DNA from: Thalassia testudinum
Taxonomy: Eukaryota > Streptophyta > Magnoliopsida > Alismatales > Hydrocharitaceae
Direction of reading: 5' to 3'
Length of the DNA: 64,000 nt
Assembly (NCBI GenBank): GCA_037157565.1
Contig: JAZHRO010000062.1
Span: forward strand, 5,828,001 to 5,892,000
In this document: in pieces, positions 42,673-54,593 of the stretch
How positions within the stretch are numbered: position 1 is the first letter of the stretch
How the letters are laid out: each line of letters begins with the position of its first letter
Notes under the pieces: model-generated
Databases searched by the model: none
What the model was told of the DNA's origin: nothing
What the model saw: the letters and a program-made list of their open reading frames with translations, nothing else
Program-made: the position numbers and the translations under genes

Positions 42673-44631
42673 CTAGCTATGCGGGGTCTTTCCTACAACC
42701 AGGTAGTTGACATAGTCAGCATACCAAGGCAGTTTTTTGTCTTGCATAACCAAAATGTGTTCATCGGGGAAGATGTCAGATAAAGGCAGGGAGGGTCCAA
42801 TGTGGTCTAGGTGCAGTCTGGACAAGTGGTCAGCCACCACATTCTTTGATCCGGCTTTGTCGCGGATTTTCAGGTCAAATTCCTGCAAGAGCAGGATCCA
42901 TCTGATGAGCCTGGGCTTCGCGTCCTTCTTAGCCAACAAGTGCCGGATGGCTTAATGATCGGTATAGATGGTCACGTGGGATCCCAGCAGGTAAGGTCGG
43001 AACTTCTCAAGTCTGAAAACTACAGCGAGCAATTCTTTCTCTGTGACTGTATAATTTCGTTGGGCCTCGTCCAACGTCTTGCTCGCGTAGTAGATCACCA
43101 CGGGTTTCTTGTCTTGTCTTTGTCCCAGGACAACACCTATGGCAAAATCTGATGCATCACACATAATCTCAAAGTCCTAGGACCAATCCGGGGGCTGAAG
43201 TACAGGTGCTGTGGAAACTAAGTCCCGGAGGGTGTGGCAAGCCTGGATGCAATCAGAGGTCATGTGAAATATGGCATCACTAGCTAGAAGGTCGGTTAAG
43301 GGTTTGGAAAGCTTGGAGAAGTCTTTGATGAACCTTCGGTAGAAGCCAGCATGTCCCAGGAATGAACGGATCTGTCGGACCGAGCTAAGTGGAGGAAGTT
43401 TGGAAATCAAATCAACTTTGGCCCAATCCACCTCAATGCCCCTATGTGATACGATGTGACCGAGGATGATTCCTTCTTGAACCATAAAATGGCTCTTTTC
43501 CCAACTTAACACCAAATTAACCTTAATACATCATTTCAGGATTTTCTCCAAGTTGCTCAAACATTGGTCGAATGAATTCCCAAATACAGAGAAATCATCC
43601 ATAAAGACCTCCAAGTATTCACCCACCATTTCTGAAAAAATGGCTAGCATGCAACGTTGAAAGGTAGTAGGTGCATTGCATAACCCAAATGGCATTCGAC
43701 GGAATGCAAACGTGTCGTACGAGCAAGTGAATGTGGTCTTCTCTTGATCTTCAGGAGCAATTGCGACTTGGTTATATCTTGAATATCCATCCAAGAAGCA
43801 AAAATACTTTTTCCCTGCCAATCTTTCAAGGATCTGGTCAATGAATGGCAAGGGGAAGTAATCTTTCTTGGTTGCTTCATTAAGCTTCCTGTAATCAATA
43901 CACACTCGCCATGAGATGGTGGTGCGGGTGGGGATGGATTCGCCATGCTCATTGGTAACAACAGTGAGCCCGGCTTTCTTTGGAACCACTTGAGTGGGGC
44001 TCACCCAGGGGCTGTCAGAGATGAGGTAGATGATGTCGGCGTCAAGCCACTTAATAATTTCTTTCTTAACGACCTCCTGCATATTTGGGTTTAACCGTCT
44101 CTGCATCTGGCAGGAGGGTCGTGCCCCGTCTTCCAAGTAAGTCTTATGAGTGCAATAGGTGAGGCTAATTCCTCTTAAGTCTGAAATGGTCCATCCAATG
44201 GCAGCCCGATGTTCCGAAAGGGTCACAGTCAACCTGAGTTCCTGATCCTTGGTTAGATGAGAGTTAATAATCACAGGGAAGGTCTGGTCAGGTCTCAGGA
44301 AGACATACTTGATATTCTCAGGTAGTGGTTTTAGTTCGGGTGCGAGTGGAACAACAGTTGAAGGGAAAGGGAAAGGCGGGAGTTGATCAACATCAATCTC
44401 CTCAAATAGTGTTGTTTGATGGTAGTCAGCCCTACAGAGGTCCATGGGCAGTGATGGTGACAGGTCAGAACAGTTGTTACAGGATTGGTGGTCTGAGACA
44501 GAACTAAGGGTGAGGCATTCCTTGACCAAAGGTTCCACGGGATCATGTTCCTCAACACAATCGCAATCAAAAGACTTGGTCGGCCGAAAGATATCCAACT
44601 GCATTTTCTTGTCTCCGAAGGCAATTTCCAT
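42673..44631 (-). pseudogene. RT and RNase H of E2
   Basis: Open segments in one frame, separated by single stops, cover the RT and RNase H. In 43531-44631: SPTQVVPKKAG, SWRVCIDYRKLNEATKKDYFPLPFIDQIL, FAFRRMPFGLCNAPTTFQRCM and the catalytic FMDDFSVFG. In 43177-43515: EGIILGHIVS and SFLGHAGFYRRFI. In 42952-43164: the RNase H start MCDASDFAIGVVLGQ with YTVTEKELLAVVF. In 42673-42939: the linker [33 protein letters not shown]. The FRRMPFGL block is intact here, whereas E3 has a stop there. The breaks are stops at about 43516-43530 and 43165-43176. Confidence 0.92.
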
Positions 44632-44639
44632 ACATCCCG

Positions 44640-45467
44640 TGTCACAATCGATGTTCGCCTTAGCCGTAGCTAAGAAAGGTCTACCTAAGATTATGGGAGT
44701 GTTTTGTAGTTTTCAAGGACTTCCATGTCGAGCACCAAGAAGTCGACCGGAAAATAGAAGTCCTTGACCCGCACAATCACGTCCTCGACAACCCCCTTCG
44801 GGATCTTCACAGATCTATCAGCTAGCTAGATGGTGACAGGCGTGGGTGTCAACTCTCCAAAACCAAATTGGTAGTACAGGGTTGTTGGAATCAGATTGAT
44901 GGAAGCACCTAAGTCCAAGAGCGCTCTATCAAATGTCGTGTCCCCAATATTACAGGATATTAGGGGTGCTCCTGAGTCAGTTCGCTTGAGTGGAAGGTTG
45001 CTTGATATTACGGAACTTGCTTGCTTGGAGAGCACAACCTTCCTAGGTGCTTGAGGTCTTGGCTTACGTTTGGGTGTATAGGCATCTTTTAAAAACTTGG
45101 CGTAAGCCGGGATGTGCTTAACGGCTTCGAGGAGCGGAATATTAATCTGAACCCGCTTAAAGATCTCCAAAAGCTCCTTAGTTTCCACAACATTTTTCTT
45201 CTTCTTGATTGTTTCCAAGGCCTCAGGGTAGGGTGTCTGAACATGGATAGGATCTATTTCTGTGTCCTTGGGTTTTTCCAGTTCCCCTTCGGGTATTTCA
45301 GCTGGTGAGGTTTCGAGAAGAGTCGGCCATTTGGGGTCCTGGGTTTTGGTGCCACTTCTCAAGGTTACCGCATTCGCAAAGGCATTGGGACCATGGGTTG
45401 ATCCTTGAGAAGACGAGGACAAAGAAGCACCAAACCTAGGGGGTGTTTGTGGGGCTGGCTGGACCAT
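44640..45467 (-). pseudogene. Protease region of E2
   Basis: The frame 44826-45467 contains FLKDAYTPKRKPR, SNLPLKRTDSGAPLISCNIGDTTFDRALLDLGASINLIPTTLY. The DLGAS motif is the Athila form of the aspartic-protease active site. A stop replaces the codon after PVTI at 44826-44828 (TAG where E3 has CAG for Gln). A frameshift near 44700 then moves the rest (ILGRPFLATAKANIDC) into the RT frame. Confidence 0.85.
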
Positions 45468-45527
45468 GTGAGCCTGCTTGGGATTACCTTGGAACCTTTG
45501 TGAATTGGGGCCTCTATTAATTATGTT

Positions 45528-47140
45528 TCACGGGTTCGGTTGTGGCTGGGAAGGTAGGGATCCTTGTTGGTTACAGTCCAATAGTTGGCTTAACTGTCCC
45601 TTTACTAAGGCCATTTCCTCTTGATGTTTCTGGTTCGTTTCAGCCATCATCTTTATCAGGGTGTCCATTTGGTTCTGCGGGGGAGGGGCCATCCTATTTG
45701 GATTATATGGGGGTCTAACTGGTGGTCCTTGCTTATAGGGGCCAAGTTTTGCTGCTGGTTTGGCCTGGGCTGGTTCTGGAATTGAGGTGATTTCTGGTTT
45801 GACCAACCATAGTTGGGGTGATTACACTAGCCAGTGTTGTAAGTGTTGGAGAAAGGGTCAAGTTTAGCATAACCTTGGACAACTTGCACATCTTCAAGGA
45901 TAGCAGATGTCGATGGGGAGGGAAGAGAGTAATCAAGGGTTGAGAGAGCAAAGGTCCCTCCCTGGAACGTGGTCAGGGGTTGTTCCAGGTTCAGTTGGCT
46001 TAAGGGCTGGACCAGGTCAACATTGTGAGCTCCCTTTGCTAGGGAGAAGGTCTGTAACAGATTCCTGGTCTGGTTTAGTAGCTCATCAATCTTTTTATCC
46101 ACCAATTCCACTCGATCTAATTTCTTGGCAATGATGTCCATGTCATCCATTCTAGAATATTCTTGTACCTCATAAATCCCACCACGAGGTTGATTGGATC
46201 AGTTAAACTGGGTCATGGAGGCATTGTTGAGCAAATTTTCGCTCATAGATTCGAAGAGCTCAAACGCGCTCTCCTCGTCTTTGTTCAGGAAGTTCCCCTC
46301 GCATGAGGCATCGACGAAGTTCTGTAGGTTGTTGTCCAGACCGTGGTAGAAGATCTAGGCCAATTGCCACCTTAGTACTTCATGGTGTGGGCATTTCCTC
46401 AAGAGTTCATTAAATCTTTCCCACGCCTCATGGAACTATTCCCCACCCTGGAGTGTAAAGGTAGTAATGGCTCTTCTGAGGGCATTGGTCTTTCCTATGG
46501 GGAAGAATTTCTTTAAAAATGCATGCCTCAGTTCTTCCCAGGTGGTGATGGGTCTACCTAGGGTTCTAAGCCAATGAGATGCCTTATCTCTCAGTGAGAA
46601 GGGGAACATCTTAATCAAAACAATGTCAAGGTTAATGTTCCTAGGTTTCACAGTTCGTGCTATCCGGTCAAGATCCTCTAGGTGCTGGGAGGGGTCCTCA
46701 TTTGAGCTTCCATGGAAGTGGCTCTGAATCAGACTCAAAACATTTGGTTTTAGCTCAAAATCATCTCCCCCTTTCGGGGATCCTAAGGTGCGGCTCGACT
46801 CGAATAGTGGAAGGATTGTAGAAGTCATGGAGGGGCCTAGGTTGGTCTTGGAATGATGGTAGATCAGGTGGCGGTTGCCCTTGTGGGCCTTGGAAAGGTG
46901 GTGGTGGTTGCCCTTGTGGGTTCTGCAACCAGTGTATGGCTTGCATGATAGTGTGGATCTGTTGCTGCTGAAGCGGTGGTTTGTGTTAATTTGGGTTTGG
47001 ATGATGGCCATTGTGTCTGGTGGGGGTTGGTCCTCAACCTCATCTACCTTAGGTTCAGCCATGTTTCTAGCAGAATCAAGTTGCCTGGATTCCCATCCCA
47101 AAACAAGCAACTCGGGATGTAGTGAGCATCTCCTGTGCAT
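45528..47140 (-). pseudogene. gag of E2
   Basis: The frame from 47140 encodes a Retrotrans_gag domain at about 46760-46436: SLIQSHFHGSSNEDPSQHLEDLDRIA, LIKMFPFSLRDKASHWLRTL, TTWEELRHAFLKKFFPIGKTNALRRAI. A stop follows GGE at 46436, after which FHEAWERFN continues in frame. The distal part (MDDMDIIAKKLDRVELVDKKID at 46150) is in the same frame. A frameshift near 45830 leads into NQMDTLIKMMAETNQKHQEEMALVKGQLSQL. The start at 47140 is the first ATG of the frame and may not be the original one; MAEPKVDEVEDQ 26 codons later is equally likely. Confidence 0.88.
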
Positions 47141-48255
47141 ACACTAGAGAAGAACAGAGGGGATGCAGAGAGCGATAGATGCGAGAACTGTGTGTTCAAC
47201 CAAGCAAATAGGCCTAGTCCTTATGGTGTATTCCTTAAGGGACCTGGAAATCTCCAAAAGGGTGATTAAGTCCATAAGCACTGGACTCCCCTTCCCAAAT
47301 CTAATCTAGCCAGGTTGATTACGAGGGGATTGTAGGGAAGGTTCTTTCTTTGGCTTGCGCCGCCGGTTTCATAGACCCCACAACCGCGGTCGTTTGACAC
47401 TGCCCCACAGCCTAGTCACCAGATTCTACTAAGGGAATGAAAGCCAAATGCCCAGCGAACAAAACCCCACCTCTCGAGACTTAACCCAATCCTACCTAGG
47501 GCATGTCAACTCAATTTTAAAAGGGCTAGGACAATGCTTGTGCTAGGGTTATGTGATGAGGCGTTGATTGGGGTAGTGCCTCTTAGTTTTCCACTTTCAG
47601 TGTGTGTGCTCCTATCAAAACATGATTTTCAAGCAAGGATTTTTTTAAGATGTGGTGTCTTTTAATGTTTTATCCTTACTTTAGTGTCTTTTAGGATTGA
47701 CGTGTCTTAATATTTTCTGACAAGTTTCAATGGGCACGTCAAGTTTTGCACACAACTCGGTGAAAGTAGATTTCCTTTTGTTGTGTAGAGGCTCTAAAAC
47801 CTTAATGTGCTCATCCTAATGATCATGCAGCTTCTATTAGATGAGTCGTTTTTAGGGTTGAGTGGTGCGACCCAAGTCAATTCAAGGTGGCTTCGCAAAC
47901 ACCACTCAAAAAAGAAAAAAAGAACACTCCAAGAATCTTAAATTATTCAGAATGTTAGAGTGTATTTTTTTTGTTGGGTGATGTGTTAAGGATGTGGATC
48001 AGGTAATCATGCACCACGCCAATTTTTTTCCGTTTTACAATTTTTTTTTTTAGATTTTTAAGCAAGCAAACAACCATGGATGAAAAAATACTCATGACCG
48101 GTCCTTGTTGCGCTTACTCCCTCGTTACCGTCATGAGTTGCGCTGCTTCACTGTCCAAGCGTCGAATTCCTGCAACCATCAAGTAGAAGGAGACAAGGCG
48201 TTAGACGATGTGAGCATGGATGTAAAATGGAAGTGGCAAAATAAATCCATTGCCT
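47141..48255 (-). other. Untranslated leader of E2
   Basis: About 1.1 kb of non-coding sequence lies between the primer site and gag, with T-rich runs at about 48024-48052 (A-rich in the element sense). Parts are similar to the leader of element C. Confidence 0.6.
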
Positions 48256-48272
48256 CCCCGGCAACGGCACCA
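48256..48272 (-). promoter_or_regulatory. Primer binding site of E2
   Basis: On the minus strand TGGTGCCGTTGCCGGGG is complementary to the 3' end of tRNA-Asp with one mismatch, five bases after the LTR. Confidence 0.85.
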
Positions 48273-48277
48273 AAAAC

Positions 48278-49687
48278 TGACGTGTGTGTGACGCGTGTGT
48301 TTAGAAGAGTCGTTATAGCTTGCGCTCACAATGTTAGTTTTAAAATGAATAAATGGACGTGGTTCGAGTGTCGATCTCAGGGAGGCATGAAAATTGGATT
48401 TTTCTTATCACTTAATGTCACGGAAATAACGGGTTTTTGCTTACGAAAAGTCGTGGGCAAAAAGCGAGTGAGAGAGAGAGAAAGAGAGAGAGAGAGATTA
48501 GGGTTAGAGTTGTTTCATTCACAGTATGCAACTTGAACATAAAATAGGGCAAGTAACTAAATAGAGCAAACTTCATTTAACATGCAACTTTAGTTTATGA
48601 TTACAACACTAGATGAATGCTTGAACATAAGTAAAGTAAAGCTTAAGATAAAGAGGGAAAGAGAGAGAGAAGACGGCGAGGCAGCCACGGCTGTGGAGAG
48701 GGGCTCCGTCGACAGCTCATCGGCTCCGGCGACTACAAAGAGGGCTAATGGTGGCTAGGAGTGGGGTAGAGCACTTGCAAGTGGAGTGAATGCCTCCCAT
48801 GGGTGGTTGGAAGGGGTTTAAATAGGAAGAAGGGCTTTCCAAATGAAGAAGAGGTTTTAGCGACGTCTGGGACATCGTTAAAACCCTTCCCAAAGCATCG
48901 GTGAAGGCCCCTGCCCACCGGTCGCTTGCGCGCGTCTGTTCTTCTTCGCACCTGGTCTGCGTGCGCACGTCGTAAGCCATCCAATCGAAGATCGGACGAC
49001 TGAGATCGCTCGTGGAGCGTGCGCTTGGATCGCTCCCACGCCCCTCGCATCATCATGGGCATCAACTTTGGACACGCGAGATCGTGCCGCGTTGCTCCAT
49101 CTGCGTCGTCTGCTGCTGATCAAGAGGTTGAATTTATGCTGTGCACGCCTTCGCTTTCTGATTTCCGTGAGGCGCGATTTGAACCTACATCGGCTATGCA
49201 GGTTGCGACGTTCGACAGCTGCATTGCGCCTGTTGCTTTGTCGCGGCGAGGGCGGGCGCGCGAGTGGCTCTCAACCATTCGATCGAAGATCGACGGCTAA
49301 GATTCATCCTCCGGTTGAAGGCGAACTCGGTCGGTGGCACGGATGCGTTGTGGGGGCGCCACGTGGCGCGCTGCGGGCCGTTGATCATCAGATCAATGGC
49401 CAGGACTTCTTGAGTCATTGCAGGAGCTCTGGATGTCGGATTTGGCTGATTTCGAGTCCATTGGACTCCGTTCATCGCTCTGAATCCATCTGTGTGGTCC
49501 GATTGCTCATCTGAGGCCTGTTTTGACAAGTACTCATACAAATGGCCATTAATACTATTCTATAAGTAATCTTGATGTGTGATGCATGCAATGCTCCCAT
49601 TCCTATTTATGATGTGTTATTTGTGCATTTTGTTCTTAAGATAAACCCCAATTAACAGAATTATCACCCCAAGATGCAGTGTTATCA
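48278..49687 (-). repeat. 5' LTR of E2, full length
   Basis: This 1410-bp LTR starts (minus strand) TGATAACACTGCATC and ends ACACACGTCA. A U3 hairpin is at 48853-48885 and a TATA-like TATTTAAA at 48817-48824. A GA-rich run occurs at about 48466-48497. Frames at 48717-49065 and 49068-49541 are LTR sequence, not genes. Confidence 0.92.
48853..48885 (-). promoter_or_regulatory. U3 hairpin in the E2 5' LTR
   Basis: GGTTTTAGCGACGTC and GACATCGTTAAAACC form a 15-bp stem (13 Watson-Crick pairs plus two wobble pairs if RNA) around TGG. It lies about 30 bp upstream of the TATA-like box on the element strand. It shares the TTTAGCGACG core with the element C hairpin, although the outer bases differ and still pair. 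Confidence 0.6.
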
Positions 49688-50550
49688 GTAGGTTTCTCTA
49701 AGATACCATTGTTAGATTTAGATATAAATCTTCTTAAAATTTCAGAGATCCCCTCTTTAAGGAGATAGGAGTAAAAGTTGTCAGGAAATCCCTTTGCATA
49801 TGACTCCAATCATGGTCTTTATTCTTGGAACTTTGAACTTTATGCTCTTTGTTAGTGGCCCTATCAAGGAATGTGTCCTAACTACCCCGACAGTATACCC
49901 AAGTGACAATAGGCATACTCAAGTAAAGAGAATAAATCTCTTTGCCTTGTTTATTGAACAACATGAGAACTAGTATTTGAAGATGAGATTATCTATTACT
50001 CCGTTGAAGAGCTTTGACAAGCTATGATCTGCTGGGAAAATGAGATGGGATGAGGGATGGTTTGTTTCTAGTGATCATTGCAATTATAAGGAGATTGATA
50101 AATAGACAAAGTGGGGGAAGGAGATTGGAAAGTTTGAATTGCAAATAGGTGGATTTCAGTTAATTGCAATATATTGATAAATTTTTCTAGTAATTTATGT
50201 TATTTATAAAATACCAGTAAATCCAATTCATGAATGCTGGCAACGTATGTACCTATTGAAAGGGTACCTATAATTTGTGATTTGCCTTTCTGCTTTATTA
50301 TTTGAAGTTTTATTTTCTGATGGTTCATGCACGTAAATATTTACATGCTTATAACCTCAATATAACATTGCGTCTGCCATGCATGAAAGAAGTGTTATCT
50401 TTGTTGCTTCGTTGAGAAATTGATCATTTATGTTTGTTTCGATGTCGATGTAATTTAATTCTACTTAACGATTGTATATGATTTTCTATTGAAAATATAG
50501 TAGTTAAGAATAATTGTTGATGGATACATTGAAATCTTAAATTTTGTAGA

Positions 50551-51715
50551 ATGAGAGGAATGAGTCAAGGAGTGTCCCAACCAACCAATGAAGAGAAGGA
50601 TCATCCTGAGTCCAGTTGGGTAAGGGCTAAGAGAGTTAAGAACTGGAGCATTGAAATGGACTCAAAGTTGATGTCCATTTTCAAGGAACACCACAATAAC
50701 AATGATTTTAAAGGAGGTTCTTTTACGAAACATGGTTGGCAGGAAGTTGTAGTTGAGTTTGACAGGGATACGCATCTTGGTTATGACTAGGCAAAGCTCC
50801 TCCATAGGTGGAGGGGTTTGAAGAAGAAATTCCGATCTTACCACCATCTCATAAACATGAGCGGGTGGGCTATGGATCTGATTACGATGTGTCCTATAGA
50901 CTCCTAGCCCGGAAGTTTGGTTGGAGGTAACTCTGTACACTTCCATTCTTATGTGTTACTTCATCCTTTTGTTTAGGCTTTTAGCATACTTATATCGGAT
51001 TGGTTTATTTGTGTAATTGCCTCCAAAGCTATGGGAGCTAAAGGGAAAACCATTTCTCTTCTATGATGACATCAACAACATTATTGGTAAGGCCCTAGCT
51101 ACGAGAGAGCATGAGATGTCTTCTAATCGGGCGTCCGATTCATCTAATGAGGACACACCCACCCCTTATATCCCCAATGCTCCAATAGTGGAGAGGGAAA
51201 CCCCTCAGTCGGTTCATTTTACGGATCACGAATATGATCAACCTTTTAATTATCAGAATTACACCATCGAGGAGCTCCTATCTTTAGGTCCCCCTCCACC
51301 TTCTGAAGCATTTGATATGGGCACTTCAACCCACCCTTCTCAGGGTCAACATTGTCCTGAAGTCCCTTCGCAGTCCAAGCCCCCTGCTAGTATGAGTGTC
51401 GATACTGGGAAAAGGTCGAGTGCCAAAGGTAGTTCAAGCACTGGGAAAAGGCATCGCACCAGTTCGAAGACTGCAGTTCTAGAAGGCATTCAGGAGACGA
51501 ATGCGTTGCTGAAAAAGATTGTTGATCACCACATTTCTAAATCGAGCAAAGTCAGCACAAGTGAGGAGATTGACTGTTACCTTAATATGGTGAAGAAGCG
51601 AGTTGCCTTCCTCTCCCCTTCTGATATTGTCTTGTTGGCGCAACATTTCTCCAGGAATCGCAATCAGGCAATGTTCATGAACGTGATTGATAATGCCAAA
51701 GCATTCTTCGATTGA
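50551..51715 (+). pseudogene. Myb/SANT-like transposon-associated protein
   Basis: The first part (50551-50790) reads WSIEMDSKLMSIFKEHHNNN and SFTKHGWQEVVVEFDR, and after a TAG stop (50788-50790, probably TGG before) continues LLHRWRGLKKKFRSYHHLINMSG. This is the trihelix-like Myb/SANT domain of plant PIF/Harbinger ORF1 and LIMYB-type proteins. The second part (51017-51715) has KLWELKGKPFLFYDDINNIIG, a Ser-rich basic linker (KRSSAKGSSSTGKRHRTSSK), then a helical end, LEGIQETNALLKKIVDHH to DNAKAFFD. Between them a second stop and a GTAACTC...TCCAAAG stretch may be an intron. The TTTTGTAG before 50551 may be an acceptor, so the ATG is not certain. In such elements the protein binds transposon ends and assists the transposase. 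This copy looks inactive. Confidence 0.7.
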
Positions 51716-51870
51716 ATGCAGCGAGTTCTTTAGGGTTGACACGAACATAGCGATGCTCTTTGTCTAGCATAGGTATAGTTGGCAAATCCTTCATCCTCTC
51801 ACATGACCATCTTCGACTACGACATGACTCTGATTGGTTTTGCATTTACTTCTTTACTTCCATTTAGTAT

Positions 51871-54593
51871 TGAAACGTTGGCTTCGAGAGATAACCGGGT
51901 TTTATTGTTATAGCGTTGTAATATAGCCAGTTATTGCCATCATTTCAAATATATAAATTTTTTTACTCGGAAAAATAAAAGAGAGTTCCCGAGGTCGAAC
52001 TCAGGGAGCAAGTTGTATTCTAGAGATATACATGTTCTATTACAAAAAAAAAAAATAAAGAAAGGGAGAGAGAGGGAGAGAGATGAAAGTTTGAGTTCTT
52101 CTTCTTTTCTTCTTTTCTTTCTCTTTGTCTTTCTCCTCTTTAGCTTTTGTTCTTCCTGTTCTTCTTTTGTGTTTATCTCCTTGTGGTCCTCTTCTTCACC
52201 TGTGTTGTTCTTCCTTGTTCTTTCGTTCTTCTTCTTCTGCTGTTCTTCCTTGTTCTTCAGATCTTCTTCTTTCTTCTTTTCTTTTACCTGTCAGGACGTC
52301 GTCTCTCCTTCCTTCTTCTCTTCCCTTCAGGACGTCGTCTGATTTTTCAATCAGACGACTTAAACCGCTTGTTGCTACAGTGTCTCCCTTAGCTTTCTTC
52401 TTCTTCCGCGGTCCTTCTTCTTCACCTGTGCCTGCACACTTCAGAGTTTACGTCAGAGGACAAAACCTACTCTACCCTCCCCCCCGCGTCTCTCTCTCTC
52501 ACAGAAGCCACTCTTGGGAAAGCTCTCCCAGAGCTGCCGGGTAGTCGGGTACGAGTCGCGCCCGGGTCCAGGCCCACCGGCGTGCGTGGTGGGCGAGGAG
52601 TGCAGGTCAGTCTAAGTCGGGTCGGGTCAGGTCCGCGGGGCGTGAGCGCGGACGAGACCGGGTAACCGGGCGGGTGAAGGGGACCTCACCCCGTGTGCTG
52701 AGGCAGTAAGCCTCCAGCACTTTTTCGCTTTATACCGCTGCGCCTCTTCAGAGTTTTCCGAGGTGGGACTAAATGTCCCCCCCTAATTGAGCTCCCGCAA
52801 CGGAGAAAGCAGCGGGCGATCGCGGCTTCATGCGAGGCCTTCGCCCCAGCTGCGAGCCTGATGCTTTGTCGAAATGCCTCGCAAGGCCTGGGAGTCGAAT
52901 CTGGGCGTGGCACGCCTGCAGCTGCAGGCGGAAGCAGCTCCTTCTACACGGCAATGGTGGCGGAGGTTGGATGACCTGTTCACAGCAAAACGGCCTCTCG
53001 GCCTAATCAGAAGGTGCCGGGAGCTTCGCCAGAGTGCGGCGAAGCTCGTGTGGGTGGTGGCGAGGCGTGGGGCGGCGTGCAAGGGCTGCCCTAGGTCGGA
53101 CTGTGGGTCGGAAGATGGGTTTGTTCGGTGGGGTTGCAGAGGGTGATGTGGGGGAAGTGGAAGGGCGGGGGTTGATCAGGGTGAGGAGGCGGAGGTTCTG
53201 CGGTGGTCGGCGAGTCGTGTGGGTTGCTGGGGTGATGGGAGCGGCTCGCCGGAGGATGGTCGGAGGCGGAGAAGGTGAGGGTGAGGGGTCGGAATCGAGG
53301 GCGCCAGTAGATGTTTAAAGTGAGGAAAAGGAAGAGGGGAGGAAGATGAGGAGTTCTACCTACTTAGCAGGAGGAAGAGGGGCCGGAGCGGGCGACAGTC
53401 GTATCGACTGTCGCCGGAGAAGAAGATGCCCGGGGGAAGGGGCGGCGGCGAGTAGAGAGCCGGAGAGGCGCCAGCTGGGTGCGGCGTGGCGCGGGAAGAG
53501 CAGGGGAAGAAGTCTCTACTGCTGGTATTGCGGCAGAGCGAAGAGGAGGAGGAGGAGGAACCGCCGGAGCTGGTGGGCGTCTGCCGGAGTGAGAGGAGAG
53601 GAAAGTTGGGGGTTTTCTCCGTCAGATCCGAGCTCCGAAGAACGGTGGAGCGACGGGGGTATTTATAGGGACCGAATCAGGGAGGAAGGCGGAGGGAGAC
53701 GACGTGTCTCCCTCGCCGGAGGACGCCGGAGATGGAAACCCATACCGTCCGTGCGTTCGCACGACCGGTATGGTGGGTTACAGCGACCAGGGGGGTGTCC
53801 CTGCGACGGCTGACGACGCAGGGCACCCCCGGTTTACTTGCCAGGCTCTCCCCCTCACCCTGCGCGGCGCCATGCTCCGCGCAAGGTCGCCGGAGCATGG
53901 TGCTGGCAGGTTTTGCAAGGGGGACCTGAACGCAAAGAACGAAGGAGAGTTAGGGGCCAAAATGCGAGGGTTCAAAAGTTGAGGGCCAAAAAGTAAATAT
54001 ATGAGGACCAAAGTGTAAAGTTGGTCAAGAAGGTTTCTTCTTAGGCTCAAGTTTTTATACATGACTAGTTAGGACCTAAGGAATCTGATGGTGAATTTTA
54101 TTTCCAGATTAAATCTTGTTTGACTGGTCAATTTACGCAAAAACCCAAATTAAGTTATTAATTGGGTATGGTTCTCAATGTAGGTCAAGATGGGTTCCTA
54201 AGGTCAAATTGAAGGTTCTAAACCCTAGAGATTATTTTTCTATGAATTTTAGAGGGTTTATTCCATTTTTGCTTTGCCTTGAACCTCGTGAATTGAAGTG
54301 GGTTTGTTTTAGGGTTACAGATTATCATTTAGTTCCTTGGAATTTCTGTAGCCCTTGCTAGATCATCTCATCCCACTTTTATTCTTATTAAGTTTCTTTG
54401 ACCTATGTTTGGACCCTGAATTACCCTGTATGCAGATTATACTGGTAAAATTGTATTTTTACCCCTTATGACTTGTTTTCTCCTTAAACTCAGAATTCTC
54501 TGAGTTAAGCCTTTCCTTGAGTTATGTAGGAGCTTTTATCCTTTGTATTGGGTCAAAATGAGCTAGTTATGGCTCATGATGAGGTTCTCATCA
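51871..54593 (-). repeat. 3' LTR of E3
   Basis: The LTR is 2723 bp. On the minus strand it starts TGATGAGAACCTCATCATGAG and ends CAACGTTTCA. A TATA box (CCTATAAATACCC on the minus strand) is at about 53658-53669. A perfect hairpin lies at 52334-52359. The half between the TATA box and the hairpin is GC-rich, and its many short frames on both strands (52686-53898) are not genes. Confidence 0.93.
52334..52359 (-). promoter_or_regulatory. GTCGTCTGATT hairpin in the E3 LTR
   Basis: GTCGTCTGATT and AATCAGACGAC pair perfectly over 11 bp with a 4-base loop. The 5' LTR has the same at 63257-63282. It is about 1.3 kb downstream of the TATA box, so it would be transcribed in the leader RNA. Confidence 0.6.

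Larger units (their letters stand above)
39515..49687 (-). mobile_element. Element E2: Athila-lineage Ty3 retrotransposon, decayed
   Basis: Perfect 5-bp TSDs GTAGG (39510-39514 and 49688-49692) flank a 10.2-kb element. It has a 5' LTR at 48278-49687, a tRNA-Asp-type primer site at 48256-48272, gag (45528-47140), protease, RT, RNase H, integrase (41459-42640), a 1.4-kb non-coding 3' tract, a polypurine tract at 40077-40087 and a 3' LTR at 39515-40076. The order and the DLGAS protease motif are typical of Athila. At least two frameshifts and several stops inactivate it. No env-like ORF is visible downstream of integrase. Confidence 0.95.
34126..51870 (+). mobile_element. PIF/Harbinger-like transposon remnant, interrupted by two LTR insertions
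   Basis: The left end near 34126 (AGAGGTGTTTGGTAATCGGG) looks like a PIF/Harbinger-type terminus, and the right part contains a Myb/SANT-like ORF (50551-51715) of the kind that accompanies such transposases. The tract is split by the solo LTR at 37468-39281 and by Athila E2 (39515-49687), and is cut at 51870 by E3. I found no DDE transposase core, so the assignment rests on the Myb ORF and the terminus only. Confidence 0.4.

Noticed and set aside
52686..53898. Several open frames on both strands in GC-rich sequence
   Set aside because: They lie inside the E3 LTR, recur in the other LTR (63048-63877) and overlap each other on opposite strands. GC-rich LTR sequence explains them.
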